Below, piece by piece: positions 44,718 to 55,539 of a stretch of DNA of 64,000 bases. The position numbers were made by a program, and so were the translations under genes. The stretch's first letter is position 1; the number at the start of each line of letters is the position of its first letter. A model generated the notes under the pieces. It was not told where the DNA came from. It ran no database searches and worked only from the letters and a program-made list of their open reading frames with translations. This DNA is from Jaltomata sinuosa (Eukaryota > Streptophyta > Magnoliopsida > Solanales > Solanaceae): contig QJPP01000829.1 in NCBI GenBank assembly GCA_003996215.1, forward strand, positions 310,001-374,000, written 5' to 3'.

Positions 44718-46794
44718 TCCTCCAGGGAGTTGCCCTTTCTTTCTCTACTTGAGCTTATAGCATTAAGGGCAATGCTTCTTTTGATGGGAGGGGGTGATCT
44801 TTCTTATTATTGATTTTAGTTGCCCATGATTGGGCTTGAGACATTTTTATTTCCCTGCTAGATTTTATTTGGCCATTGTCGGGCACATTTGGATGATTGT
44901 GATGATATTGCCCTTATCGGGCCTTTATGTTATGTTTTTGTTTTTGTGTTTTTGTTTTTGATCTAAATTGTGCCCTTGCCGAGCATGATTTTTATTTTTA
45001 ATGTTGGTTGTGTGCCGGGCTAGTCTTACACGATTCCATTATCTTGCTACCCGTGCCTTGCAAATGCACTAAGAGCCTACGCTGAGGCTTGTTTCTCAAA
45101 TGAATCATGAGCACACAATTTGGTTATTGCCTTGTTAATAGTAGTTTAGAAATAAACTCCGAGGGTTTTCTTAATAACGTGGTTCTTTCCCAAGGAGCAA
45201 AAGTTTTGTTTATTTCCTTTTTCTTTTATTTTTGTGTCGAACCGGGTTGGTGTTTCCCTATGATAGATTGAGAGGCGACTTTCTTAAGAGAAAATGTCAA
45301 ATTTTAGTTTAAAATTGATTCCATAGTTGCTTGTCTCGAAATGGGATCACTAGAATTTTTTTCTTAGCAAGTTGTTTTTGGAAATAAAAGGAAGAAAGAA
45401 AATGAATTTTTGAGGAAAAGCATTCTCTTGTCATGACTTGCACACTCTTGCTTTGGCTTGATTGACTCACAAACGAGTGCGTAATGAACTCGGAATAGCT
45501 TGTCGAAAGTAATTTGTCCCAATTGATTTTGAGACTAATGAGAGAAGTCTTGTGGCATGATGCCTTCTGTGGTGAGGCTATACCTTGATTCTCGTACATG
45601 CGTGTCATCTAGAACTTGCCCTGAATGTAATTCAAGGCAAAATTCTAGGTGTGACCGAGCTTGAAAGATGACCTTAGACCTTTTTTGATAGCCACTTCAC
45701 CCAAATGACTTCCCTAAACATCAATCCTAGTGAACCCCTTTGAGCTTGTGACCGTTCTTTGGCACCTTGTTAACACCTTGACCTTTTTGGAACCTCTATC
45801 TTGGAACCTGTCCTCCCTAATTACTTGAAAGTGAAACGTAGGCTAAAAGCCTAAGTTTGGGGGGGGGGGGGGAATGAAAAGATAACATAGAAAAATGCCT
45901 AAGTTTGGGGGTGTATGTGATCAAATGAGGATAAGAAAAGAAATGCACTTCAAGTGCAAGGTAGCACCTTAAGTTTAAATCAAAAATTTCTCTAAAACAA
46001 TCCAATAAGAAAAATGAAAATAAAGAATAGGTGCTATCAAATGAAGGTGATACAAGGAGTTGAATGATCATGATCAAGAAGGAGATGCTTGGGTTGTGTG
46101 AGGAAGAAATAAGGTGAAGTTGAAATTTTAAAATGTGAGCGGTGTTCGAAATGATAACAAAGAGCATTAGGGAGGTGTAGTCACTTGAACCAAATGAAAT
46201 CCTCACCTTAGCCCTAGCCAACATGGTAACCCGCAAGTCCTTAGTGATTCCGAGCTTGGCTACTCTACATTAATGGCAATTTACATAAAGGGCAAGCCTA
46301 TGGTTCGACGTGTGTACACTTGAACTTCCTTGAGAGAGTAAGAGGCTTCTTGGTTCTCCTATAATCCCTTTGTTTGAAATTGCATGGTTGTGAGTGGGAT
46401 TATCTCTTGTGGTGAGTGGCATCATGCACTCGAATTGAAACATAAAGTTTCTATTTCAATTGAGAGGAATGAATGAGACAAGTTGTGTGGCGAATGTCGA
46501 GGCAAACCTTGATTGTCCATGCCAATGACTTGAAAAGCTTAAATGTCTTGTTTTGAATGACAAAATTCCCTTGATTTTGAATTAGAAATGAAGTGCTTTT
46601 GGAAAAGATTTTGAAATGACCAATTGCCTTAAGATTTTGGTTGTTCAAATTGAGATAAGCACTGTAGTTGAGTCTTTTTGTTTATTGTTTTTCTTGATTT
46701 TTAGCATAGATTAGTCTTTTGTGCCTTGATTGAGTCTAGAGAATAATTCATTCCTTGCCTTGTGAGTATCTTTCTTGAGGACAAGCAATAGTTC
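44718..46794 (+). other. Long tail of D, no gene
   Basis: 2.08 kb. 44815-45030 has spaced words such as CCATTGTCGGGCAC, TTGCCCTTATCGGGC, TGCCCTTGCCGAGC. A run of 14 G at 45859-45872 sits in CTAAGTTT(G), and CCTAAGTTTGGGGG recurs at 45899, like the true polypurine tract at 46795. Minus-strand open stretches (99 and 139 codons) have no recognisable motif. Confidence 0.55.
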
Positions 46795-46807
46795 AAGTTT
46801 GGGGGTT
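46795..46807 (+). promoter_or_regulatory. Polypurine tract of D
   Basis: AAGTTTGGGGGTT directly before the LTR start TGATAAG. Correct place and composition for plus-strand priming. Confidence 0.75.
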
Positions 46808-48317
46808 TGATAAGTCAGTAATCTACCAACTTATTGAGCCTTTATCCATGAATTATTGTTATGTTTTGAATAGATTTAGAGGTTTGTATTGCCTTTATTG
46901 ATGTCTATGCAGGTACTTGTGATCAAAGATGAAAAACAAGGAAATGGACCCAAAAAGAGCTTAAAAGGAGTGAAGTGTGAGGTGATCGAAAAAGATGGAG
47001 ATTCTGCCTTGAGATGCGGCACTTGAGTGAGACACACAAGCCTTGATGCGTTCCGTACCTGTCATCACATTGAGCCTTGCATCGACTGAAGAATCTATTA
47101 CGAGGTGCGGTCGCTGTGCGACATGCACAACACATGGTGCGAACCACACCTCTTTCGCATAACATATCCCAAGTCAGCTAAAGTCACTGTTTTAACTTAA
47201 GAGGGTATGCGACGCGTACATCACGATGTGTGAACCACACGTCACGATGCACACCATCCGAAGGGTATTTTTGTCCAAAAATTTAGTGACATTTTGGGAA
47301 AGTATTTAAATCCATTTTGGGCACAATTGTAGATAGAATTCTTGAGCTCTGAATACTCTTGAATAATTTTAGCTTTGAGAACAAGTTTCCTCTCTAAGAA
47401 GAAGAAGAGGGGTTCAATCTATTCTCTCTTACAATTCTTAGTTCACCATTTGTGTACAAAACTGAGCTTAGATATTGAAATTACACTTGAATGAAGAGGA
47501 ATTTGACTTACCCACTTGGTATATCTCCTTCCTTTAGTATGAGTAGCTCATTTCATTGTCTAGGTATGTGTTGATAATGGGTTCTTGACAAATGGGTGTG
47601 GGTGTTGCTAATTCTTGCTCATAATTGCTTATTTGACATGGGTCTAGTAGTTTCACCAAGTTTTAATTCTAAAATTGGTGGTTGCAAATATTGATTTTCC
47701 TTACTTGGTTATGTTGTTGCTTGAAAGAGAATTTCATAGCTCCAGATGTGAAATTACTAGTGGGAACTTCGGCTTCCATTCAGATTGAGGCTAGAAATAG
47801 CTCATATCGATGGAATCACCCATTTAAGGGTCTAAGCTAGAAATAGTGTGACCTCCCTAAGCTTTAGCTTGGTTGCTTTATTGTTAAACTGATAGTGCTT
47901 TAATCAAGATTGTCGGATATATGGTTGTTGATCGAGACATGAACAACCATACCCATGACCAAGGCTACCTATGTCAATGAGCGAGAATTTGCATGAATAG
48001 GCAATCACCCTATTATATATTAGAGCTCCATTGGATGCACATCCCTAGTTGTCTATTCTCATTTGTACACCCGTTTTTACTTTACCGTCTTGCTTGAATT
48101 AAATTTTACTGATAGAATTCCCAATTACCCCCTCAATCATTTACTTTCTTGCATTAAACATTTACTCTCTTAGTGAAGTTGTTTCAATACAATCATCATT
48201 GTGCTATATACAAGTCTCTGTGGGTACGACCCCGACATCCGTTGGGTACTTATAAATGTGTTTTTCTTGACGATCGCTGATACCTCCTTATTGGAGAGTA
48301 GGTTTGAGCATTTATCA
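46808..48317 (+). repeat. 3' LTR of D, complete
   Basis: 1510 bp, TGATAAGTCAG to GAGCATTTATCA with TGATAA/TTATCA inverted ends. Same order as the 5' LTR. TATA-like TATTTAAA at 47303-47310; GTGCG/CGCAC words 46990-47260. The end block CTCCTTATTGGAGAGTAGG, absent from the truncated 5' LTR, contains a short inverted repeat. Confidence 0.92.
47303..47310 (+). promoter_or_regulatory. TATA-like box in LTR D
   Basis: TATTTAAA in AAGTATTTAAATCC, same position as 40206-40213 and, in element E, 1418-1425. Confidence 0.45.
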
Positions 48318-48753
48318 ATGGTGCGTGATTAACAAAACTCTACCACACAACCAGGGGCATACCAGGCATGTCTAAGGTAACTATCTTGGTGAAGCAATCT
48401 AAGACCACATGATGAGGGGATAACCAGTCCATGCTAAGAATCACATCAAAATCAACCATATTGAGTACAACGAGATTCACCTAAGTGTCATCCTCTCGAA
48501 TAGTCACCATACAGAATCTAAACACCCGATCCACTACTAAAGAATCACCTATGGGAGTAGCTACACGTATGGGCACATACAATGGCTCACTAGAAAACCC
48601 CAACTAAGAACAAAAGTAAATACACATATACCAATAAGTGGATCTTGGAACAAATAAAACAGATGTTGGCTGACGACATACTAAAATCCTACCTATAATT
48701 ACAACATCTAAAACCTCCACCTATGGCCTATCGAGAATGGCATATAGCTATTT
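48318..48753 (-). pseudogene. Element A protease
   Basis: Minus-strand frames give VLFVPRSTYWYM near 48640, where the catalytic D-T/P-G motif has become V-P-R, so the protease is dead. The second block MVDFDVILSMDWLSPHHVVLDC (split here as MVDFDVILSMDWLS and HHVVLDC, about 48390-48465) is well kept, with Gly to Ser in GMDWLS. The end of the domain borders the D insertion at 48317; the linker to RT continues at 39707. Stops in several places. Confidence 0.8.
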
Positions 48754-50206
48754 TCACCTACCACTGAGCTGAGTACTCGTACGACCACTGGTTCTACCCA
48801 GCTGAGCACCACCATGAGCACCCTTACTACCCTGAGTACCACCTCTGGCCAGTGGCTTTACTGTTCTAAAAGGCTGAGTTTCTACTGAAGGATCAACCAT
48901 CCCACACCAGGGATACTCTCGAGAATAATGACCCAACTCCCTGCAATGATAATAGCCCTGAGAAGCTCTACCCGGCTGTGAAATACCTGCCAAACTAGAA
49001 CGGCCACCATAGCCTAAAGACCTAAAATATGAACCCCATAAATAATGACCGAAGCTCTGAACGCTATACCCAGGCTGGCTACTACCAAAAAGATAAAGTG
49101 AGTCCTACACGAGCCTACTAAGCTGAAAATATTGCTACTACTGACTCCTACCAATGGAACCTCCACCACAGATATGAGAACCACTATAGTTATCCTGGTG
49201 ATGAGACCTTTTATTACTTCCCCCGTAGATCTTGCGATGAATACTCTCTATGGTATGGCCATGATCAACAACATCTAAAAAGGACTGGCCTGAAGATACC
49301 ATACACTATGTAGCCAAGAAAAATTAAAGTTCAACCCTCTGACGAAGAAACGCACCCTCTCGTGCTTGGTAGGCAGAATCATAGTGGCATGCCTAGATAA
49401 CTTATGGAATCTTGACTCATGCTCTGCCACCATCATAGAACCCTGATCAAATATTGAATATGCATCTTACAACCTCTCGCTCACACTGTGGGGTATGTAC
49501 TTCCCCAAGAAGGACTTGGAGAACAGTGCCCAAGTCATAGGAGGGGACCCAGATGGTCTGATCTGTGAATAAGCCCTCCACTTCCTCGCCGAACTATCAA
49601 GCTGAAAGGCGGTATAATCTTCTCCATGGGAATTCACTAGGCTTAGGTTATGCAACCTCTCTTCGCAACAGGTAAGTGACTCATGCGCATCCTCCCCTGG
49701 GGAACTTGTAAATCTCAGAGGTTCCAATCAAAGAAACCGACCGAGTATCTTCTGCTCCTCAAGAGTCATGACTAGTCAGGCTGCCACTGAAGGAGCAACT
49801 AACTAAACATGTGGTACCTCGATATAGGGAGCCACAGCAGCAGGCTACACTTTTACACTCTGAATACCCTGAGCAGCTCCCTGAGCTGAAATCTGTGGTG
49901 TGCCTCCCAAGGCACTCAATAAATGAGCTATAGGTTCCTGATGTGCCGACAAAGCTGCAGGCTCATGTGGAGGCTAGGCTGGCCCTTTCCCCATTTACTG
50001 TTGAGATGGTAGATCCTCTGGCACTAACTTTGGATCAATCTCAGGCACCTGATCATAATCTAGTTGTGGTGATGGCTCTCTAGCTTGGCACCGAGCTGGT
50101 GCTATAGCTCGAGCTCGACCTCAACCTCGAGTCGACCTTTACCTGTGCCCTTAGCTGCTAGCGCGGGGGCCTTTCTCACGGCCGTTGTAGCCCTCGTCCT
50201 TACCAT
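48754..50206 (-). pseudogene. Element A gag
   Basis: The ATG at 50206 gives MVRTRATTAVRKAPA, a common chromovirus gag start, with a Gly/Arg/Glu tail before a frame change. The core (49467-49727) has PLRFTSSPGEDAHESLTCCE, RLHNLSLVNSHGEDYTAFQL, WALFSKSFLGKYIPHSVSE. A second part (about 49200-49460) is frameshifted. The nucleocapsid knuckle in 48754-48993 reads YYHCRELGHYSREYP: first and last Cys of CX2CX4HX4C are Tyr. A basic Gly/Gln-rich tail follows. Several stops separate these parts. Confidence 0.83.
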
Positions 50207-50397
50207 CTGAGAAAGAATGAAACAAAGAACATTTAGAAGTTGATAGAAGTCAAGAATGCACGATAGAGAATCAAAAAGCTGGGATCTTTCTAAGAATGCT
50301 CTGTAGCCTCCCGAAGATAGGATACAGACGTATAGTACCAATCCGCGAGACTCTAATAGACACTTTCTCTTTTACCAGTGACAAAGATAAATCTATA

Positions 50398-50408
50398 CTC
50401 GGATACCA
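50398..50408 (-). promoter_or_regulatory. Primer binding site, tRNA-iMet type (element A)
   Basis: Minus-strand TGGTATCCGAG, three bases after the LTR end. One base differs from TGGTATCAGAG. Confidence 0.8.
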
Positions 50409-50411
50409 AAC

Positions 50412-53280
50412 TATCACGACCCAATTTTTCTAGTCATGATAAAACCTACTAAAACCCAATAGTAGGTAAGCCAAACACCCTTAGCCTGGAACAATAGATA
50501 ACGAGCTAATAATAGAATGAAGCAAACACAGAAAGTAGTACCGAACAATATAAAAATAGCAGAAACAAGCATATATAGAAAGAGAGGGGAGAGCAGAAAT
50601 ATACAAAAGAAGCCCCCAAGACTCAGTATCACCCAGTACAAGAGTTACTATAATAAATGGAGTACTAGATAATGGTAAATATATATACAACAATCTCCGA
50701 AATACAAAATAAGACTAATCCCAAAGTAGATGGAGATGGATCAAATCTGGATGCCAAAAGCTCACCCTTAGTCTCTGAATGCACAACTCAGCACAAGGAC
50801 AACGTCAGTGGCGATAACTCATGCTAGGGTCTGCATTGGTGAAAAAGATGTAGAAGTGTAGCATCAGTATAAAAACTCACGGTACCTAGTAGGCATCATA
50901 GGCTGACTGATCTTAAATAACATAAAACTATAATAAAGTGCGAACATACTAAAATAGTAAGAATAGAGGGGTCAGAAAATGAATAATAGGTCATAACTAG
51001 GTGCCACAGGGGAGTAAAAGTAATTAATTCACAAAGCATAAAATAAGTAGAGTAAAACAAAGTAAAGAGACCTAACTATAACCTAGTCGAACCCCTATAA
51101 GTCTAGAAGGCACTCATAATAGCAAATAATAACTCGATTGGACTCCCATAAGCCCAATGGTTGAGAACAACTTAATCACCAATTACTGACCGATCATAAA
51201 CAAGGAAATGAACATGAAGAATGCCATTGGTACCAAAGAAGGTGATCTATGATGGATTCAAATCAGACTTTTAGATATAATTTAGAAATAGCAAGCGGCC
51301 GGACACAAATCGGGGTTTTATTTAGTAAATATGATAGACCTAGACTCGAACCAGATATTTATTTAGTAAAAGTATGGCTGGAAAAAAATCAAAGATTTAA
51401 TATTAAATATGAATGCCAGACTCAAATTGGAGATGATTTGATAAATATGAATGCCCAGACTCGAACCAGAGATTTAATTAGTAAATACGCAAGTCCGGTC
51501 ATGAACCGGGACTAAAATAAGCCATTTTTCCTTCAAGAAAGCTTAACCCATTTAAATATTCCAGAATCCCAGCTTTATGCTAAAAATAGTATTTTATTCC
51601 AGTTTACCAATATGTCATGATGAAACTAATGATAACACAAGTCATAACATGGAAACTGAGTCAATAGGCACAACCCGATCAAACCAAATCCAACTAATTC
51701 AAGTGATAGCATCCAAGGTCCAAACGGTAAGAAACAATCTAGAACTATTAGAGATACAGTGCAGAAATTTCTAAGCCAGCTACAAGGTCCCAAGTCTCCC
51801 CACCCAAGGCAAGCAATGACCTGAGAGTTAAGTTAAGGATTCCAACCCCAATTCTATACTAAAGCACCTAAATTGGCTACAAGGATCATACACACTTACA
51901 TAATTGTATCCAAACCACACAATCCCACTAACAATTAGTAATCCATACAAATACCTTACACGAGCTAGTCTAGAAATAGGTAAGTTGTAACCTACTTGGA
52001 AGTCGAACACGAGTGCTTACACCCCTTAGTCTGGATCTTTCCTTTCTGAAAAGTCTCTGATGGTTGCCACGCTATCATAATAATGATCAACACATTAAAA
52101 TATGAACAACGATACCTATATTGTGAATTTACCATTCGGGCCAAAAATTGAGTGAAAAATCACTCGTGGGGCCTTCATGTGAATTTCAAAAATTAAACTA
52201 GGGATTATATTCCTCGTGGGATAAGGATTACATGCCCAAAATAATGAGCAATTACAGCTCCAAAAACAAGATAAAACAGCCCCCAAACTTAAGAGGAAAT
52301 CAAGGACCGAAAAAGAGAATTTAATGGAAAAGGGCCAAGCTTTTCCCCAAGCTAACAACAAAATATGAGCAATTTAACAACAAAATATGATCACGGATGA
52401 GGAATAAATATCCCCAAGCTTTACTTATGATCTTAAACTTATTTTTAAGCTTTGAGATCTTCAACAATGGTGAATTTTGGATAAAAAGGATAAAAAATGA
52501 AGATGAGCAATTATATACTCCCAAGGGTCCTTCATCGCGATCTTGAGGACCCATGTCACGGTCGTAATGACCATGATGGATGACTCATCATGATCGCGAT
52601 GGTCAGATATGCGATCACGAAGAGCAAAGGGGCTGGGTCCACTGTACTCTCATCGCTATTGCAATAAAAACCCTCACAATCGCGATGGTAAAAAAGTCAG
52701 ACCATCGTGATCACAATGATCTTTTTTGTGATCATGATGAATAAATTACAGCTGCACTAGAAGCTAAAAATCAGCAAGTTCCACGAGGTTCAAAATGCTC
52801 GGATAGACCCCCAGGATTCATTCAGAGTCCTGCATAGCACACAAACAAACAATGTTACCCAACTAAAAATGATATTCTGAACTCAACGAAACTAATGAAA
52901 TTCCTAACAGAGGTCTTCTCGATGAAAAGTGGGTCCCACATCCAAAACTTCATTTTAACCAAAAACAAACCAATAGCTCAAAATGAGTCCAAAAGCCTTG
53001 GAACTCGAATAAAAGGTCCCACTATCTAAAAGTTCATGATCCAGAGCTAACAGTGCTGATGAAATTCTCATCCAAGGCTGTTTAATCTGAATATTGACCA
53101 AAGTTAACTCTTTTAAATTTAAGAGTTTCAAAATAGGGAAAGGAGCTTAAAACACAAACGAACTACCCGAGAACTGAACTATCAGTCCTAATAAGTCATA
53201 AATGATCTGAAGCAATTGGGATAAAGCTCGAGACACGGAAAAACACAACGACAGAGAAAATGACCTACAAGGTCATTACA
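50412..53280 (-). repeat. 5' LTR of element A
   Basis: 2869 bp; minus-strand start TGTAATGACCTTGTAGG at 53280, end GGGTCGTGATA (ancestral TGACA) at 50412. 51500-53280 pairs with the left LTR; 50412-51500 has no partner there. Contains degenerate 39-bp tandem repeats (51275-51535) and TCGCGATCG words (52520-52745). Open stretches here are LTR by-products. Confidence 0.85.
51275..51535. repeat. Degenerate 39-bp tandem repeats in LTR A
   Basis: Five to six units on the pattern CCAGACTCGAACCAGAGATTT then AATTAGTAAATATGAATG. Spacing is close to 38-39 bp but units differ at many bases. They create an 88-codon open stretch without meaning. Confidence 0.7.
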
Positions 53281-54586
53281 ATATTCCTAGAAAATCAATA
53301 AAATAAAGAGTAGAAACACATATCCATTGATCATACAAGAAAAATCCATCAAAAAATCACCTCAAACAGAGCTTCCTAGCTCCAAAAAATTAATTTTTTT
53401 GTGAATGAACAGAATCTGAAAAAAATACACTATTCAGGTATGACTCTTGTCACTAAAGATTTATTTTCCATCGCTAAAATTCCAAATTTTGGTTGGTAAA
53501 GGTAAGCACCAGCACTCTTTTGTACCAATAGTCATTTTTTTCCACTAAAATGATCGTTACTTCCTCATATAAAGTCAAAATGCACTGATTATTTTTCCTA
53601 TAAATCTTAATTAATGATATAGATCTATTCATCCAATCAAAACTTTATTTTGTACTCATTTTCCCAGTTAGATAGAATTTTTTCTTTTTAAAGAATTATT
53701 TCATGTTTCGCAACAAAAACCCAATCTCAACTTATTGAAATTACACCAAACTTTTTAAATTAGTCCTATAATTCATGATAAAAAAGTTGGTAGTCTTGAA
53801 TAATTTTTCAATCTCTAGAACTGAAAATAAACCTTTTAGTCGACACATTTTTATGCTTAAACAAGCCAAAGCCTCCAAGAGATTAAAAAAAACATCCGAA
53901 ACTCATCCAAAACCTCTCGGACAAAAACAATATGCTACTAGACTGAAAATGACATTTTTGACCTAATGGAACTATCAAAACACCGAACCAATGTCATATT
54001 TGATAACATAACATATGAGAATCCAAAAACTAGAGTATGAATTAAAAATAAATACGAAAGAAAAACTAGAAAACTAATTGAAAAGACTAAACAAGAATTA
54101 AAAGATATGGATTTGACAAGATCCAAGTAACAAGGAATTGGCTATTACATAAACCAAGAAACTTTACTTGAGAAACTAATTAAGTTTAGAATTGGATTTT
54201 GACCACTTCGTGAGTAACATTAGACAATAATTAGAAAGAGTACTAACCTTCTTCAAAGAATACAAAGAAGAAATCAAAGATATCAAGCAAAGAAGTTATC
54301 TTACATCCATAAACTATGAAGTAGTTAGGTTGAAAGATAAATCCAAAATTAAACTCCCACAAAGGTTCAAAATAACTCTCAATATATTAATATTCTTCAA
54401 ACTATGATCTACGCTGGAAAAAAGCATCCATTTTTGTATAGTAGTAAAGAAGGGGTTGGTCAGAAAAAAATTAAATAAAAATGATATTTTCTAGGGAGAT
54501 AGAAGGTTGCCCACACATAGTCCAATGTAATCAAACATAGATTAAAACAAATCTTAAATAGAGTCAATCAAATAGTTAAAATAAAA
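53281..54586. other. Unassigned A/T-rich region with coding-like stretch
   Basis: 53281-53770 shows nothing recognisable. From about 53775 to 54420 the plus strand, over two frames with a few stops, gives a Lys-rich, helix-like protein: NDIFDLMELSKHRTNVIFD, then YKNKYERKTRKLIEKTKQEL with one stop nearby, QGIGYYINQETLLEKLIKF and EYKEEIKDIKQRSYLTSIN. The low number of stops and the protein-like composition suggest an old gene. I do not recognise the family; retroelement or viral origin is possible but not shown. Confidence 0.4.
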
Positions 54587-54870
54587 CTAGTTATGGGATG
54601 CATTATTTTCTCCATTTGGTGGAAGATTTGAGCCACATTCCATCTCATCTTGGACTTTAATTTGGGCCTCCAAATAGATGTAAGACTTGGAGAAAATATT
54701 TTCATTGGGTTTGAACTCTTCTTCCATCACAAGACACTTTTTAATTGCTAATTCCATCCCATGAAGCTTGTCTTGAAATTTCCTTATTTGAGATCTTGTC
54801 ATGGATCCTTTTGGAACTTCCAAAGCTTCCTTAGTGGATGTTGAGTTTCCATAGATGCTATTAATATTGA
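54587..54870 (-). pseudogene. Retroelement polyprotein fragment with MTRS motif
   Basis: 78 open codons reading MEVPKGSMTRSQIRKFQDKL and a Glu/Lys-rich helix (AIKKCLVMEEEFKPNE). The motif (V/L)PKGP(M/I)TR(A/S)xxKxxQ is common in plant Ty3/gypsy polyprotein tails. The frame extends upstream to about 54870 without the ATG. Other similarity is not clear. Confidence 0.4.
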
Positions 54871-55401
54871 TTAGATATTGACCAAAGTCAACTCTTAACT
54901 TAAAAATCTCTAAATTTCTAAAAACAATGACTCAAAACTGATTTAAAAACCTCAGAAACTAAACCAAACCTTCAACTAGTCCAAAAATCACCCTAAAAAC
55001 CTAGTGGAATCATCGCAACTCAGAAATGACCTTTATAACCTCAAATGTTAACTTTAGTCAAATCTCTTAAATTTTAAACTTCCAAAACTCAAAGACTCTT
55101 CCAAAACTCATTTAAATGTGTCAGGACCTAAACTAATAATCCTACTAACCCAAAAATCATATTTTGAAGTTGATCCACTAACAAAATTTTGATATGAGCT
55201 CAAGTTCTACAGATATTGACTAAAGTTAACCATATCCACTTCAAACCTTACAAAATGAAAAACTTGCATATTTCTCGACTAACCACTTCAGGAGTTGTAC
55301 CACCCACCCCTATAGACCATAAATACCATAAAGCAATTATGATAAAGGGTAAAATGGTCAAAAGATGCAAAAACCAAAAAATTACCATGAGGATCGTTAC
55401 A
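54871..55401 (-). repeat. LTR-like remnant, distant relative of LTR A
   Basis: On the minus strand it starts TGTAACGATCCTCATGG at 55401, the usual TGTAAYGAYC opening, and near 54880 contains TATTGACCAAAGTCAACTC, shared with LTR A at about 53095. Its far end is not defined. Could be the 3' LTR after the integrase remnant to the right, but the lineages differ (A-like LTR, Athila-like integrase). Confidence 0.45.
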
Positions 55402-55437
55402 AAAAGTTAAAGATAAATAGAAGCCTAAGATAAATTA

Positions 55438-55478
55438 CACTTGCACTGACTCCTCAGATGCGCTTGATTTAACATTGT
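55438..55478 (-). other. Conserved post-pol block (G)
   Basis: Minus-strand CAATGTTAAATCAAGCGCATC then TGAGGAGTCAGTGCAAG; a worn copy of the block at 41385 and 58662, in the right place 3' to an integrase end. Confidence 0.5.
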
Positions 55479-55539
55479 AATTTGGCACTAAATCATTTAG
55501 TGATTGGTGTCTTTGATTGGTGATGAGTCACCTAAGTGG

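Larger units (their letters stand above)
39708..48317 (+). mobile_element. D: Athila-like derivative lacking pol
   Basis: 8610 bp, LTRs 39708-40988 (3' end missing) and 46808-48317 complete. Inside: a gag C-terminal fragment (40989-41376), directly followed by the conserved post-pol block, a long non-coding region, the post-pol gene (43214-44717), a long tail and a polypurine tract. Protease, RT, RNase H and integrase are absent. It lies between A's protease and RT, with flanking ATGGC/ATGGT. Confidence 0.85.
23380..53280 (-). mobile_element. Chromovirus A, split by insertions B2 and D
   Basis: Minus-strand element: 5' LTR 50412-53280, primer site, gag 48754-50206, protease, [D at 39708-48317], RT, RNase H, integrase 37019-39707, [B2 at 25526-37018], integrase tail and chromodomain 25131-25525, truncated 3' LTR 23380-25130. 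At both insertions the protein reading resumes at the expected residue on the other side, and 5-bp duplications flank the inserts. Without them the element would be about 9.8 kb. The left LTR lost its distal end, so A's own target duplication cannot be tested. Confidence 0.88.

Noticed and set aside
45817..46236. 139-codon minus-strand open stretch
   Set aside because: Overlaps the G-run and the polypurine-like tracts of D; low-complexity Phe/Ser/Leu composition, no motif, and no counterpart in F's tail.
51249..51515. 88-codon open stretch
   Set aside because: Translation of the degenerate 39-bp repeats in LTR A.
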